Shown here: positions 1-12,669 of the stretch, piece by piece
Layout: the number at the start of each line of letters is the position of its first letter
How positions within the stretch are numbered: the first letter of the stretch is position 1
Source of the DNA: Sphingobium abikonense NBRC 16140
Lineage (GTDB): Bacteria > Pseudomonadota > Alphaproteobacteria > Sphingomonadales > Sphingomonadaceae
Length of the DNA: 64,000 nt
Direction: 5' to 3'
Assembly: GCF_001598335.1 (NCBI RefSeq)
Contig: NZ_BCYT01000005.1
Span: forward strand, 245,907 to 309,906
Notes under the pieces: generated by a model
The model's input: the letters and a program-made list of their open reading frames with translations, nothing else
What the model was told of the DNA's origin: nothing
Database searches by the model: none
Program-made: the position numbers and the translations under genes

Positions 1-83
1 TCCGCTCCTTTCAGTCTCTTCTATCTTACGCTGAAAGCAAGCGACGGAAAGCCTGTATGTTCCGCTGGGTCAGGATGCCGGAA

Positions 84-1166
84 TCATGGGCCGGCGGGCT
101 TGATCGACGCTTGGTCGCCATCCTGCCTGTTCGCCTTGGATCGTTCCTCCAGATAGACCTTGATCATCGCGACGATGGGGTCGGCCAGGAACAGGCCGAT
201 GATGCCGAACAGCGCGCCGAACAGGATCTGTGCCGCCAGCACCAGCGCCGGCGCCAGGTCGACCGCGCGCTTGGCCACCATCGGCACGATCAGATAGCCA
301 TCGACAATCTGCACGACCAGATAGACGCCCACGGCATAAAGCCCGGTATCCACGCCGCCGGAAAAGCCCACCAGCACGATCAGCACGCCCGATATGATCG
401 CCCCGATATTGGGCAGGAAGGCGAGCAGCCCGGTGAGGATGCCAAGCAGCCCCGCCATCGGCACGCCGAACACCCACAGCAGCAGCCAGGTGCCTACGCC
501 TTCGACCGACATGCCGATGATCCGCCCGAACATCAGCCGGCGCAATGTCCAGCCCATCTTGTCGGCGATGGTGTAGAATTGCGCGCGCTTTTCCATCGGC
601 AGCATCCAGGCAACGCCGCGTTCATAGAGTTTGGGTTCGGTCGCCAGGAAGATCGCCAGCACCAGCATCATCGCGCCGCCGGTGATCGCGCCGACGGCCG
701 TGCCGAGCGCTGCCGTCACGCGCCCCATGGAACTCATCGCCTGCTGGGCCAGGCCTTTTAAATCGCTGGGCGTGGCGGTGATGCCCAATTGCTGCATCCA
801 GCCTCCGATGCGCGTGACCTGCGCCTCGACAATGGTGCGCATCGCCTGCGCCTGTGCGGCCAGGCTGGACCCCGTCAGGTAGAAGGTCCACGCCAGGAAG
901 GCGACGGCGCTCAACAGGACAATGGCGAGGCGCCATCCCCGGCCGATCGGCAGGACCCGGCCCAGCAGTCGCGATCCGCCGTCCATCATCGTGGCCAGCA
1001 CCATCGCACCCAGGATCAGCATCAGCGGCTGGGCCAGCAACGCGGCAAGGGCGATGGCGATCGCGACCCCGAACCAGACGCCGGCGCGTTTCAGTTCCTG
1101 CTGGACGAGCGGGCTGCGGACTTCGCTGGGGCCGGGTTCCTCGACATGCCTGTGCGTCTCGCTCAA
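84..1166 (-). CDS. AI-2E family permease
   Basis: Polytopic inner-membrane protein of 360 residues, the usual size of the AI-2E/PerM family. After a hydrophilic N-terminus of about 30 residues come two close helices (about 32-62), a helix near 80-100, a soluble stretch to about 150, and a C-terminal bundle (about 155-345) with a Gly/Pro-rich region (GILTGLLAFLPNIGAIISG). Members export small molecules or act as antiporters; the substrate here cannot be told. No in-frame ATG or GTG lies near the N-terminus, so the start is TTG at 1166, 21 bases after lepB stops. It is the last visible gene of the leftward pyrE-pdxJ-acpS-lepB operon. The 83 bases beyond it to the window edge show no gene. Confidence 0.85.
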   Translation of the reverse strand: MSETHRHVEEPGPSEVRSPLVQQELKRAGVWFGVAIAIALAALLAQPLMLILGAMVLATMMDGGSRLLGRVLPIGRGWRLAIVLLSAVAFLAWTFYLTGSSLAAQAQAMRTIVEAQVTRIGGWMQQLGITATPSDLKGLAQQAMSSMGRVTAALGTAVGAITGGAMMLVLAIFLATEPKLYERGVAWMLPMEKRAQFYTIADKMGWTLRRLMFGRIIGMSVEGVGTWLLLWVFGVPMAGLLGILTGLLAFLPNIGAIISGVLIVLVGFSGGVDTGLYAVGVYLVVQIVDGYLIVPMVAKRAVDLAPALVLAAQILFGALFGIIGLFLADPIVAMIKVYLEERSKANRQDGDQASIKPAGP

Positions 1167-1187
1167 AACCCTGTGCCCCTCTGGTCG

Positions 1188-2060
1188 TCAATCAGGGGCA
1201 GCAACGCTCCGTGGACGCAGGCTGTTCCCCGCCCGTCCGCTGCGGAAGGCATGGAACCAGCTGATCGGATTCCAGCTGGCATTGCCGTCGAGGCTGAAGG
1301 TGATGAATTCGGCCCGCCCGCCGATCGCCTCCCACGGCACCGGCCCGCCCAGGCCATTTTCCGCCAGCGGCGCGCGGCTGTCGGCGCTATTGTCGCGATT
1401 GTCCCCCATCAGGAAGACATGATCGGCCGGCACGCGCACCGGGCCATACCAATCGAGCGCGCTCGGCCCCATGTCGATGGTGAGATAGGTCTTGCCATTG
1501 GGCAGGATTTCCTGCCGCACCGGCAATTCGCAATAGTCGCGACCGTCCGCGCCGCGAACGCGCGCGCCGGGAAACTGATCGGGCGAGCAGGGCGCGTTGC
1601 CATCGACCGGCAGGCGCAGCGGCTTCATCGCCTTCTGCTTCACCGCCGTGCCGTTCAGGATCACCTGGCCGCCCCGAACCTCGATGATGTCGCCGGGCAG
1701 GCCGATCACCCGCTTGATATAATCCTCCCGCCGATTGTGGGGCGACACGATGACGATGTCGCCGCGCTGGGGCAGGCGGCCCAGCACCCGGCCTTTGAGG
1801 AAGGGCAGGGGGTGGAAGCTGGGCGAGACATAGGACCAGCCATAGGGGAATTTGCTCACCACCAGACGGTCGCCGGTCAGCAGCACCGGCATCATCGATT
1901 CGGACGGGATATAGAAAGGCTTGGCGACGAAGCTATGAAATGCCAGCACCGCCAGGATCAGCAGCGTGATGCTGCGCAATTCATGCCACCAGTTGACGCC
2001 GTCCTTCTCCTGCTCCCCGGCGGGCGTGGCGCTGTCCTGGGGCGTGTCGATGGCCGGCAT
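1188..2060 (-). CDS. lepB: signal peptidase I
   Basis: Leader peptidase, an inner-membrane Ser/Lys protease that cleaves Sec and Tat signal peptides on the periplasmic face. 290 residues from the ATG at 2060. One membrane anchor at about 31-48 is followed by the active-site motif IPSESMMP (Ser55 before Met), the general-base region REDYIKRVIGLPGD with its Lys, and the signature MGDNRDNSADSR near the C-terminus. The reading frame is open upstream to 2138, but that would overlap acpS; the chosen start leaves a 35-base gap and starts a normal cytoplasmic tail. The acpS-lepB neighbourhood is standard in alphaproteobacteria, where rnc and era usually follow; here an AI-2E permease follows instead. 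Confidence 0.95.
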   Translation of the reverse strand: MPAIDTPQDSATPAGEQEKDGVNWWHELRSITLLILAVLAFHSFVAKPFYIPSESMMPVLLTGDRLVVSKFPYGWSYVSPSFHPLPFLKGRVLGRLPQRGDIVIVSPHNRREDYIKRVIGLPGDIIEVRGGQVILNGTAVKQKAMKPLRLPVDGNAPCSPDQFPGARVRGADGRDYCELPVRQEILPNGKTYLTIDMGPSALDWYGPVRVPADHVFLMGDNRDNSADSRAPLAENGLGGPVPWEAIGGRAEFITFSLDGNASWNPISWFHAFRSGRAGNSLRPRSVAAPD

Positions 2061-2095
2061 GGGCGAAGTCTCTTGGCGGTCGGCGGGGGGAAGGG

Positions 2096-2497
2096 TCACG
2101 AAGGCAGCGCCTCGATGATGACGAAGGCCTGGGCCCATGGATGATCGTCCGTGAGCGTCAGGTGAATGACCGGCCTATAGCCCGGCGGCACCATCGATTC
2201 CAGCCGCGCGAGCGCGCCGCCGGTCAACGCAAGCGTCGGCGCGCCGGATGGCGCGTTGACGACGCCGATATCCTTCATGAACACGCCCGCCTTGAACCCG
2301 GTGCCCACCGCCTTGGAAAAGGCTTCCTTGGCCGCGAACCGCTTGGCCAGCGTACCCGCGCGGGTCAGCGGCCGCCGCGCCGCCTTGGACTGCTCGACCG
2401 GCGTAAAGACGCGCTGGATGAAGCGATCCCCGAAGCGGTCGAGCGAATTCTGGATCCGTTCGATATTGCAGAGATCGGAGCCGAGACCGATGATCAT
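2096..2497 (-). CDS. acpS: holo-[acyl-carrier-protein] synthase
   Basis: Transfers the 4'-phosphopantetheine of coenzyme A to the serine of apo-ACP, activating fatty-acid synthesis. 133 residues, typical for AcpS. The N-terminal metal-binding motif is [14 protein letters not shown], and the second signature is [16 protein letters not shown] (about 52-67). It sits between pdxJ and lepB on the same strand. A composite palindrome fills the gap to pdxJ on its upstream side, so acpS-lepB may be processed or transcribed partly apart from pyrE-pdxJ. Confidence 0.95.
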   Translation of the reverse strand: MIIGLGSDLCNIERIQNSLDRFGDRFIQRVFTPVEQSKAARRPLTRAGTLAKRFAAKEAFSKAVGTGFKAGVFMKDIGVVNAPSGAPTLALTGGALARLESMVPPGYRPVIHLTLTDDHPWAQAFVIIEALPS

Positions 2498-2513
2498 GAC
2501 GGCCCCCCCAGGC

Positions 2514-2594
2514 CGTCACCCCAGCGAAGGCTGGGGTCTCGTGCCTCCAGGTTTAATTTTTGAGGCCTGCGATCCCTGCTTTTGCTGGAATGAC
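2514..2594. repeat. composite palindromic intergenic element, CGTCATCC family (degenerate copy)
   Basis: Left arm CGTCACCCCAGC-gaag-GCTGGGGT, central imperfect arms (GTGCCTC / GAGGCCTGC), right arm CCCTGC-tttt-GCTGGAATGAC. The same three-stem plan, better preserved, lies at 33520-33600 and 37944-38025. Located inside the pdxJ-acpS gap of an operon, so the RNA would form a branched hairpin. No T-run follows, so it does not look like an intrinsic terminator. Confidence 0.7.
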
Positions 2595-2606
2595 AACATG
2601 CGCTGG

Positions 2607-3335
2607 TCACCGCGCCAGGTCCATCTGCCGCCGCATTTCGCGGATGCTGCCTTCCAGCCCGCCGAAAATCGCCTCGCCGATCAGGAAATGGCCGATATTG
2701 AGCTCGGCGATCTGCGGGATGGCGGCGACCGGGCCGACATTGTCGAAGGTCAGGCCATGGCCGGCATGCGGCTCGATCCCGTTCTTGGCGGCCAGCGCCG
2801 CGGCGTCAGCGATGCGGCGCAGTTCGCCCGCGCGCGCCGCGCCGTCAAGATGGGCATAGGCGCCGGTGTGAAACTCGACGACGGGCGCGCCAAGCTGAAT
2901 GGCCGCGTCGATCTGCGCGGCGTCCGCCTCGATGAACAGGCTCACGCGAATACCGGCCTCGCCCATCTTCTCGACGATCGGCGCCAGCGCCTCATATTGT
3001 CCCGCCGCATCCAGCCCGCCCTCGGTCGTGCGTTCCTCGCGCTTTTCCGGCACGATGCAGGCGGCGTGCGGCTTGTGGCGCAGCGCGATCTCCAGCATTT
3101 CCTGCGTCGCTGCCATTTCCAGGTTCAGCGGCACGTCCAGCGCCGCCATCAGCATGGCGATATCCTCGTCGCGGATGTGACGGCGGTCCTCGCGCAGATG
3201 GGCGGTGATGCCGTCCGCGCCCGCCTTCACGGCCAGCAGCGCGGCTTTCACCGGATCGGGATGCGCCCCGCCCCGCGCGTTGCGGATGGTCGCGACATGG
3301 TCGATATTGACCCCGAGGCGCAGCGGCATGGGCAT
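2607..3335 (-). CDS. pdxJ: pyridoxine 5'-phosphate synthase
   Basis: Last step of DXP-dependent vitamin B6 synthesis: condenses 3-amino-2-oxopropyl phosphate with 1-deoxyxylulose 5-phosphate to pyridoxine 5'-phosphate. TIM-barrel enzyme of 242 residues from the ATG at 3335; a second ATG six bases on (3329) gives 240 and is equally possible. Family hallmarks are the N-terminus [19 protein letters not shown], the segment [16 protein letters not shown], and the C-terminal [19 protein letters not shown]. It starts 4 bases after pyrE stops. The substrate precursor comes through SerC, whose gene is at 32.3 kb in this window. Confidence 0.95.
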   Translation of the reverse strand: MPMPLRLGVNIDHVATIRNARGGAHPDPVKAALLAVKAGADGITAHLREDRRHIRDEDIAMLMAALDVPLNLEMAATQEMLEIALRHKPHAACIVPEKREERTTEGGLDAAGQYEALAPIVEKMGEAGIRVSLFIEADAAQIDAAIQLGAPVVEFHTGAYAHLDGAARAGELRRIADAAALAAKNGIEPHAGHGLTFDNVGPVAAIPQIAELNIGHFLIGEAIFGGLEGSIREMRRQMDLAR

Positions 3336-3339
3336 GGGC

Positions 3340-3921
3340 CTATTGCTTCCGGCTGCCGGGCTTGGTCGCTGGGATGGCCTCCAGTTCGGGCGGCAGGGCG
3401 TCCGCGTCATAGACCGGGAAATTGATCGACACGAGCGGGTAGAAGGGCACGCCCAGATCGACCTCGCCCGCCGACCTGTCGACCAGCGCCACCTCCCCGA
3501 TCACGATGCCGCCCTCGGCCTCCACCGCCTCGATCGCCTGGCGTGACGACAGGCCGGTGGTTACGACATCCTCGACCATCAATATCTTCTGCCCCGGCGT
3601 GATGGCAAAGCCCCGGCGCAGTTCGAACGTCCCTTCCGGCCGCTCCAGGAAAATGGCGTCCCGGTCCAGCGCGCGGCCGACTTCATGGCCGATGATGAGT
3701 CCGCCCATGGCCGGCGACACCACCAGGTCGATCTCCTGCCGCACTTCGCGGGGCAGTTTCTGCACCGTGGCGCGGGCCAGCTTGCCGGCGCGCTCGGCGT
3801 TCATCAGCACCCGCGCGCATTGCAGATAATTGGCGCTGCGACGACCCGACGACAGAATGAAATGCCCCTCCAGCAGCGCGCCCGCCGCCCGGAATTCCGC
3901 CAATACGTCCTCGTCAGTCAT
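3340..3921 (-). CDS. pyrE: orotate phosphoribosyltransferase
   Basis: Joins orotate to PRPP to make orotidine monophosphate in pyrimidine synthesis. 193 residues. The PRPP-binding loop is [20 protein letters not shown], with two acidic residues ahead of the TTGxS turn; the N-terminal [15 protein letters not shown] matches the family. First gene of the leftward operon. The 283 bases between it and the divergent ctaC hold no gene I can support and must carry both promoters. Confidence 0.95.
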   Translation of the reverse strand: MTDEDVLAEFRAAGALLEGHFILSSGRRSANYLQCARVLMNAERAGKLARATVQKLPREVRQEIDLVVSPAMGGLIIGHEVGRALDRDAIFLERPEGTFELRRGFAITPGQKILMVEDVVTTGLSSRQAIEAVEAEGGIVIGEVALVDRSAGEVDLGVPFYPLVSINFPVYDADALPPELEAIPATKPGSRKQ

Positions 3922-4204
3922 GTCGCATTCAAATCCTGTCGCGCGGCTGGCTCCCTCTCGGTGGCCGGGCCGCCTTCATCCCATCGCCGCGCGCCCGCGC
4001 GCCGCCATGCCGCGCCCCTGTGCGCGAAGCAGCGAGATAGGCGGGCCGGGGATGCGTTGCAACAGCGAAGAAAATCTGCTCCATCTGTGCTTGAGGCGGC
4101 GGGAAAGCATCCCTATAAGCCGCCTCAGACCGAACGGGCGAGGACGGCAGAATGGATGCGTTTTCGTTGCAGCGGCGCCAAGGGGTTAGGGGTACGAAGA
4201 CGCT

Positions 4205-6956
<2,752 letters not shown>

Positions 6957-6966
6957 CGGACGGCAC

Positions 6967-7005
6967 CGCAATGGACGGGGGTCTAGGACCTTCCGTCCAT
7001 TTGCG
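6967..7005 (+). repeat. intergenic hairpin between ctaD and ctaB
   Basis: Arms GCAATGGACGG and CCGTCCATTTGC enclose GTC-ta-GGAC. The stem is about 10 bp. No T-run follows, so partial termination or RNA processing between ctaCD and ctaB is more likely than full termination. Confidence 0.5.
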
Positions 7006-7055
7006 CGACATCGGCGTGCGGGTGTATAGGCGCGCGCTGATCGCTTGAGGAGATT

Positions 7056-7976
7056 ATGGCCAGTTCGCCTATATTGACCGGGGTTCACGCGCCCGTCCTG
7101 CCGGCTCATTGGCGTGACTTCGTTGCGTTGACGAAGCCGCGCGTCATGACGCTGGTCGTGTTCACGGGCCTGTGCGGTCTGTTGACCGCGCCCGGCCATA
7201 TCCACCCGGTCCTCGCCTTCACCGCCATCCTCTGCATCGCGCTCGGCGCGGGCGCGGCCGCCTCGCTCAACCAATGGTGGGAAGCGGACATCGACGCCAA
7301 GATGAAGCGCACCGCGTCCCGTCCGCTGCCCGCCGGCCGCATGGACCGGCAGTCGGCGCTGCACTTTGGCGTCGGCCTCTCCTTCTTTTCCGTCATCCTG
7401 ATGGGCATGGCGACCAACTGGCTGGCGAGCGCCGTTCTGGCCGTCTCGATCCTCTTCTACGTCTTCGTCTACACCATCTGGCTCAAGCCCCGGACGGCGC
7501 AGAATATCGTCATTGGCGGCGCGGCCGGCGCCTTCCCGCCCGTGATCGGCTGGGCGGCCGTGACCGGCGATGTCAGTGCGCTGCCTATCGCTCTTTTCAT
7601 GCTGATCTTCTTCTGGACGCCGCCCCATTTCTGGGCGCTCGCCTTATTTGTGAAGACCGATTATGCCGCCGCCGGCATCCCCATGCTGCCCGTCGTATCG
7701 GGTGAGGTCGCGACCCGGCGGCATATCTGGTTCTACACCGCCATCATGGCGGTCGCGGCGCTCGCGCCCGTTCTGCTGAACCTCACCGGCGTCATCTACG
7801 GCACGACGTCGCTGCTGGGCACGGCGCTGTTCGCGCTGTTCGCCTTTCAGGTCTATCGCCGGCGCGAAAGCGATCCCGCGCGCATGAAGCCGGAAAAGCG
7901 ACTGTTCAAATATTCGATCCTCTACCTCTTCCTCCTGTTCGGAGCGGTGGTCGTCGACCGCTGGCTGCTGGCATGA
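7056..7976 (+). CDS. ctaB: protohaem IX farnesyltransferase (haem O synthase)
   Basis: Membrane UbiA-family prenyltransferase that adds the farnesyl chain to haem b, giving haem O on the way to haem A for this oxidase. 306 residues and about eight helices. The acidic motifs that bind the diphosphate are [20 protein letters not shown] (about 72-91) and the later cytosolic loop near [18 protein letters not shown] strong site TTGAGGAG precedes the ATG. The last base triplet overlaps the next small gene by ATGA, so translation is coupled. Confidence 0.96.
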   Translation: MASSPILTGVHAPVLPAHWRDFVALTKPRVMTLVVFTGLCGLLTAPGHIHPVLAFTAILCIALGAGAAASLNQWWEADIDAKMKRTASRPLPAGRMDRQSALHFGVGLSFFSVILMGMATNWLASAVLAVSILFYVFVYTIWLKPRTAQNIVIGGAAGAFPPVIGWAAVTGDVSALPIALFMLIFFWTPPHFWALALFVKTDYAAAGIPMLPVVSGEVATRRHIWFYTAIMAVAALAPVLLNLTGVIYGTTSLLGTALFALFAFQVYRRRESDPARMKPEKRLFKYSILYLFLLFGAVVVDRWLLA

Positions 7977-8110
7977 CGCCCGAAGAGCAGGATCTGGTGC
8001 GCGCCCGGCAAAAGTCGCGGTCGATCGTGACGGGCCTGTTGCTCGGCTTTCTCGTCATCTTGTTCTTTGCCATCACGCTGGCGAAGATCGGCGCGAGCGA
8101 CGCGATCTGA
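7973..8110 (+). CDS. CoxF-like small membrane protein of the oxidase operon
   Basis: A 45-residue protein beginning [19 protein letters not shown], with one transmembrane helix (about residues 20-38, [19 protein letters not shown]) and a short tail. Its ATG overlaps the ctaB stop (ATGA) and its TGA overlaps the ctaG ATG (TGATG), so it is translated between two assembly factors. Alphaproteobacterial oxidase operons carry a small one-helix CoxF-type protein in this same slot; assignment rests on position and topology, as the sequence is too short for a firm family call. Exact role in assembly unknown. Confidence 0.8.
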   Translation: MTPEEQDLVRARQKSRSIVTGLLLGFLVILFFAITLAKIGASDAI

Positions 8111-8685
8111 TGGCTACGCTTCCGCCCTCGCCCTTTGATCGCGCCCGGCGCAACCGGCGGACCTTCATCGCCATGATCGGCGTCGGCCTCGCAATGCTGG
8201 CGCTCGGCTTCGCCTCGGTTCCGCTCTATCGTATCTTCTGCCAGCAGACCGGCTTCAATGGCACGACGCAGCGCGCCGACGCCGGCGTGGATGTGCAGCA
8301 GGCCACCGGCCACACGCTCTCGATCCGGTTCGATTCGAATGTTCAGCCCGGAATGCCCTGGCAATTCCATCCCGAACGCCCGACGCAGACCGTGACCGTG
8401 GGCGCCAAGTCGATGGCCATTTTCGTCGCCAGGAATATGTCGGATCGACCGGTCACCGGCACCGCCAGCTTCAACGTCACGCCGACCCAGGCCGGCGCCT
8501 ATTTCACGAAGATCGAATGTTTCTGCTTCACGCAGCAGACATTGCAGCCGGGGCAGGAAGTGCGGATGCCGGTGCTTTATTATGTCGATCCCAAGATATT
8601 GGCGGATCCCGACAATAAGGATACGCAAGAGATTACGCTGAGCTACACTTTCTACCCTGTTGAGCAGGGGCAAAAGGCGGGCTAA
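8110..8685 (+). CDS. ctaG: cytochrome c oxidase assembly protein CtaG/Cox11
   Basis: Copper chaperone that delivers the CuB ion to subunit I. 191 residues: a short cytoplasmic N-terminus, one membrane anchor (about 18-40, ending near [15 protein letters not shown], which holds a conserved Cys), then a periplasmic immunoglobulin-like domain with the copper motif [14 protein letters not shown]. Overlaps the preceding small gene by one base. Confidence 0.96.
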   Translation: MATLPPSPFDRARRNRRTFIAMIGVGLAMLALGFASVPLYRIFCQQTGFNGTTQRADAGVDVQQATGHTLSIRFDSNVQPGMPWQFHPERPTQTVTVGAKSMAIFVARNMSDRPVTGTASFNVTPTQAGAYFTKIECFCFTQQTLQPGQEVRMPVLYYVDPKILADPDNKDTQEITLSYTFYPVEQGQKAG

Positions 8686-8720
8686 GGTCCGGCATAGAAC
8701 AGGAAACGGGGAAGATACGC

Positions 8721-9551
8721 ATGGCAGGCGCCAAGAATCACGATTACCACATTCTTCCGCCCAGCATCTGGCCGTTCTTCGGCTCGATGTCGGCGCTGGT
8801 GATGGCGCTGGGCGCGATCATGTGGATGCATCCCGATGCCATGGGGCCGGGCGGCGGCTGGGTCTTCCTGATCGGCCTTGCCGGCGTGCTGTTCACCATG
8901 TTCAGCTGGTGGGGCAATGTCATCAACGAGGCGCATGCGGGCGATCATACCCCGGTGGTGCAGCTGCATCTTCGCTACGGCATGATCCTGTTCATTGCAT
9001 CCGAAGTCATGTTCTTCGTCGGCTGGTTCTGGGCCTTTTTCGACTTCGCGCTCTTCCCCAGCCTCTTGCCGCCGATCGACGGCCTCTTTCCGTCCAAGGA
9101 TATCGAGGTGATGAACGCGTTTGAGCTGCCCTTGCTCAATACGCTCATCCTGCTCTGTTCGGGCACGACAGTCACCTGGGCGCATCACAGCCTGATCCAT
9201 GGCGACCGCGACGGCCTGATCAAGGGGCTGTGGTGCACGATCATCCTGGGCGCGCTGTTCAGCAGCATCCAGGCCTATGAATATATGCACGCGCCCTTCG
9301 GCTTCGGCGGCAATCCCTACAGCTCGGCCTTCTACATGGCGACCGGCTTCCACGGTTTCCACGTCCTGGTCGGCACGATCTTCCTGATCGTCAATCTGGT
9401 CCGCGCCTATCAGGGGCATTTCACCCCGCGCCAGCATTTCGGCTTCGAAGCGGCGGCCTGGTACTGGCACTTTGTCGACGTCGTCTGGCTGTTCCTCTTC
9501 GTCGCCATCTATGTCTGGGGCGGCTGGGGCGCACCGGTCCATGGCGGCTGA
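8721..9551 (+). CDS. ctaE: cytochrome c oxidase subunit III
   Basis: Third core subunit of aa3 oxidase; stabilises proton uptake and turnover. 276 residues and seven helices, as in other alphaproteobacteria. Hallmarks are [38 protein letters not shown], and the C-terminal [16 protein letters not shown]. Preceded by GGGGAAGA. A good intrinsic terminator lies 34 bases after the stop. Confidence 0.98.
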   Translation: MAGAKNHDYHILPPSIWPFFGSMSALVMALGAIMWMHPDAMGPGGGWVFLIGLAGVLFTMFSWWGNVINEAHAGDHTPVVQLHLRYGMILFIASEVMFFVGWFWAFFDFALFPSLLPPIDGLFPSKDIEVMNAFELPLLNTLILLCSGTTVTWAHHSLIHGDRDGLIKGLWCTIILGALFSSIQAYEYMHAPFGFGGNPYSSAFYMATGFHGFHVLVGTIFLIVNLVRAYQGHFTPRQHFGFEAAAWYWHFVDVVWLFLFVAIYVWGGWGAPVHGG

Positions 9552-9584
9552 ACCGGCACACGGACGATATCATAATCGGGATCG

Positions 9585-9617
9585 ACGGCCGGCGCTTTCC
9601 ACGCCGGCCGTTTCTCT
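9585..9617 (+). terminator. intrinsic terminator after ctaE
   Basis: Perfect 10-bp stem ACGGCCGGCG / CGCCGGCCGT with loop CTTTCCA and tail TTCTCT. It closes the ctaC-ctaE transcript, which leaves SURF1 dependent on read-through or its own promoter. Confidence 0.75.
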
Positions 9618-9645
9618 ATCGGCAGCTATTGGGTAAGCATCCTGC

Positions 9646-10296
9646 ATGACCGGACCGTCTCACCCTTCCATGCGAATCCCGATCCTGCCTACGCTGCTGG
9701 TCATCCTCGCCGTTCTGACGATGATCGGGCTGGGCCTCTGGCAACTGGATCGCCGTGCGGAAAAGCGGGACGCAATCGCTCTGGCGCAGGCCAATCCGCA
9801 GCGCCCTTCTGTCGCCTTTCCCATGCTGCCGCCGGTCGCGCCTGATCTACTATTCCGGCCATCGTCCGTCCATTGTCTGCGCGTCGTCGATTGGCGCGTG
9901 GAGGCTGGCCGGGCCGCTGATGGCAGCACCGGCTATCGCCATATTGCTGAGTGCGCCACCGGTGCGGAGGGGCCGGGTGTCCTCGTCGCGGTCGGTGTCG
10001 GGCAAAAGCCGGACCAGAGGCCGGACTGGCCCGGCGGGCAGGTTGCCGGCTGGATCAGCCAGGAGCCGGACCATCGCGCCCTGCTGAGCCGCATTGGCGG
10101 GAAGGCACCGCCGCTCCGTCCGATGCTGATCGCCCGGTCCGCCCCGCCCGGTCTCAAGCCGCTCGCGCCGCCCAGCGCTGCCGACCTTCCCAACAATCAT
10201 CTGGCCTATGCCGTGCAGTGGTTCATCTTCGCGGCGCTCGCCATGCTGATCTATGGGCTGGCCCTGCGCCGGCGCGGCACCGGGAAGCCCGCCTAA
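9646..10296 (+). CDS. SURF1 family oxidase assembly protein
   Basis: SURF1/Shy1 proteins help insert haem a into subunit I. 216 residues with the two-helix plan of the family: N-terminal helix (about 11-28) ending in GLGLWQLDRRAEKRDAI, a periplasmic domain, and a C-terminal helix in NNHLAYAVQWFIFAALAMLI. Start at ATG 9646; an in-frame ATG at 9670 is an alternative. It follows the cta terminator. Confidence 0.9.
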   Translation: MTGPSHPSMRIPILPTLLVILAVLTMIGLGLWQLDRRAEKRDAIALAQANPQRPSVAFPMLPPVAPDLLFRPSSVHCLRVVDWRVEAGRAADGSTGYRHIAECATGAEGPGVLVAVGVGQKPDQRPDWPGGQVAGWISQEPDHRALLSRIGGKAPPLRPMLIARSAPPGLKPLAPPSAADLPNNHLAYAVQWFIFAALAMLIYGLALRRRGTGKPA

Positions 10297-10340
10297 ACGC
10301 TTGCTCCCCGCGCTCGCTGCCGCTACCGCGCATAGCCATC

Positions 10341-11756
10341 ATGCAATATCAGAGCACCAGGGGGAGCGCGCCCGCGCTCGGGTTTGAGGATGTGACGCTG
10401 GCCGGGCTGGCGTCGGATGGCGGTCTCTATCTGCCCACGCAGTGGCCGGCCTTCACCGCCGATCAGATTCGCGCCCTGGCAGGCCTCTCCTATGTCGATA
10501 CCGCCGTTCAGGTGATGACCCCGTTCGTCGCCGGATCGCTTGGCGAGGACGAACTGCGGGAGCTGTGCACGGCCGCCTATGGTCGCTTCAGCCATCAGGC
10601 GGTGACGCCGCTGGTGCAGATGGACCACCGGCACTGGATGCTGGAACTCTTCCACGGCCCCACGCTCGCGTTCAAGGACGTGGCGCTGCAATTGCTCGGC
10701 CATCTGTTCGAACGATTCCTCTCGCGCCGGGACGATCATCTGACCATCGTCGGCGCGACCTCGGGCGATACCGGGTCGGCGGCGATCGACGCGGTGGCGG
10801 GACGGGCCAAGATCGATATCTTCATGCTCCATCCCGATGGTCGCGTGTCCGACGTGCAGCGTCGGCAAATGACCACGGTGCGCGCGCCCAACGTCCATAA
10901 TATCGCGATCTCCGGCAGCTTCGACGATGCGCAGGCGCTGGTGAAGGCGATGTTCAACGATGCGGATTTCAAGAGCCGCTTCAACCTGTCGGCGGTGAAC
11001 AGCATCAACTGGGCGCGACTGATGGCGCAAATCGTCTATTATTTCTACGCTGCCGTGCGGCTGGGCGCGCCCGAACGCTCCGTGGCCTTTTCCGTCCCCA
11101 CCGGCAATTTCGGTGATGTCTTTGCCGGCTATGTCGCGGCGCAAATGGGCCTGCCAGTGGCAAAGCTGATCGTCGCGACCAATGTGAACGACATTCTGCA
11201 TCGCGCGCTGGGGGAGGGTGACTATAGTCAAGGTCAGGTCGTGCCCACCGCCACGCCCAGCATGGACATTCAGATCAGCTCCAATTTCGAGCGGCTGCTG
11301 TTTGACGCGGGCGGCCGCGATGGCGCGGCGCTGGCTGACCAGATGCGCGGCTTTGAAACGAGCCGCGCCATGCGCCTTACCAATGCGCAGCGCGACGGCG
11401 CGGCGCGGCTCTTGTCGTCGGCGCGGATCGATGCCGACGCCATGACCATGGCGATGCGCTGGGCCTATGACGCGGCGGGCCATGTGATCGACCCGCACAG
11501 CGCGGTCGGCCTTGCCGCCGCGCGGGACGCGGAGCTGGCCCCCGACATACCTGTGGTGACGCTGGCGACCGCCCATGCCGCCAAATTTCCCGATGCGGTG
11601 GAACGGGCGACCGGCCTGCGTCCGCCGCTGCCCGCGCGCGTGGGCGACCTGTTCGCGCGGGAGGAACGCTATGATCGCCTGCCCGCGACGTTCGAGGCCA
11701 TCACCGCCTATGTCGCCGAACGCGCGACGCCGCGGCACGGAGCCGGTCCCGCTTGA
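10341..11756 (+). CDS. thrC: threonine synthase
   Basis: PLP enzyme converting O-phosphohomoserine to threonine. 471 residues. Starts MQYQSTRGSAPALGFEDV; the PLP lysine is Lys112 in HGPTLAFKDVALQ, with the cofactor phosphate loop GATSGDTGSAAIDA and NSINWARLMAQIVYYFYA following. The frame is open far upstream, but only the ATG at 10341 gives the family N-terminus. No clear Shine-Dalgarno precedes it. Its stop overlaps the start of the next gene. Confidence 0.96.
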   Translation: MQYQSTRGSAPALGFEDVTLAGLASDGGLYLPTQWPAFTADQIRALAGLSYVDTAVQVMTPFVAGSLGEDELRELCTAAYGRFSHQAVTPLVQMDHRHWMLELFHGPTLAFKDVALQLLGHLFERFLSRRDDHLTIVGATSGDTGSAAIDAVAGRAKIDIFMLHPDGRVSDVQRRQMTTVRAPNVHNIAISGSFDDAQALVKAMFNDADFKSRFNLSAVNSINWARLMAQIVYYFYAAVRLGAPERSVAFSVPTGNFGDVFAGYVAAQMGLPVAKLIVATNVNDILHRALGEGDYSQGQVVPTATPSMDIQISSNFERLLFDAGGRDGAALADQMRGFETSRAMRLTNAQRDGAARLLSSARIDADAMTMAMRWAYDAAGHVIDPHSAVGLAAARDAELAPDIPVVTLATAHAAKFPDAVERATGLRPPLPARVGDLFAREERYDRLPATFEAITAYVAERATPRHGAGPA

Positions 11757-12622
11757 ACCTCACCACCCTCATCGGCGAACCCTGGTCGGACTATGGCCTG
11801 ATCGATTCGGGCAACGGCCGGAAGCTCGAACGCTATGGCCGCTTTCGCTTCATCCGCCCCGAACCGCAGGCGATGTGGCAGCCCGCCAGCGACGACTGGC
11901 GCGCGGACGGCGAATTCATTCCCGGATCGGATGAGGATGGCGGCGGCCGCTGGTATTATGAGCAGCCCGTGCCCGCCGATGGCTGGCCGCTGCACTGGAA
12001 CGAAGTGACGTTCCAGTCGAGCTGCACGCCCTTTCGCCATTTGGGATTTTTCCCCGACATGGCGCCGGTGTGGGAGGATCTGCGCGGCGCGATCGCCGAC
12101 AAGCCCGATGCCGAGGTCATGAACCTGTTCGGCTATACCGGCGTCGGCACGCTGGCCCTGTCGGCCGGCGGCGCGCGGATGGTGCATGTCGATGCCTCGA
12201 AGAAATCGGTGGCGCAGGCGCGCGCCAATGCCGCGCTGTCGGGGATGGAGGATCGGCCGGTCCGCTGGATCGTCGAGGACGCGGCCAAGTTCGTCGCCCG
12301 CGAAGTCCGGCGCGGCCGCCGCTATGACGGCATCCTGCTGGACCCGCCCAAATATGGCCGTGGCCCTGATGGCGAGATATGGCGGCTGGAGGAGGATCTG
12401 CCCGCGCTCATCGCCAATTGCCGCGCTCTGCTGGACGCTGACAGCCGCTTCCTGTTTCTGACCGTCTATGCTGTGCGCATGTCGGCGCTGGCGATCGGTG
12501 AATTGCTGCGCCAGGCGTTCGCCGACCTGCCCGGCACGGTGGAAGCGGGCGAACTGGCCGTGCGCGAGGAACAGCGCGGCCTGCTGCTGCCGACCGCCAT
12601 CTGGGCGCGCTGGCGGCGCTGA
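11753..12622 (+). CDS. class I SAM-dependent methyltransferase, RlmI-like
   Basis: 289 residues with a Rossmann methyltransferase fold: SAM loop NLFGYTGVGTLALSAGGA (about 123-140), acidic end of strand 2 at HVDASKKSV, and the catalytic-site motif LLDPPKYGRGPDGE. The DPPKxGRG motif and overall layout match the RlmI/PF10672 group of rRNA cytosine-5 methyltransferases, but the N-terminal PUA domain of true RlmI is absent, so the RNA target is unknown. The start is TTG, overlapping the thrC stop, which implies translational coupling. Confidence 0.8.
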   Translation: MNLTTLIGEPWSDYGLIDSGNGRKLERYGRFRFIRPEPQAMWQPASDDWRADGEFIPGSDEDGGGRWYYEQPVPADGWPLHWNEVTFQSSCTPFRHLGFFPDMAPVWEDLRGAIADKPDAEVMNLFGYTGVGTLALSAGGARMVHVDASKKSVAQARANAALSGMEDRPVRWIVEDAAKFVAREVRRGRRYDGILLDPPKYGRGPDGEIWRLEEDLPALIANCRALLDADSRFLFLTVYAVRMSALAIGELLRQAFADLPGTVEAGELAVREEQRGLLLPTAIWARWRR

Positions 12623-12669
12623 TCGCTCCATCGGTCCTTTTCGGGTTGAGCCGTCCCGCCCGGTCCGGC

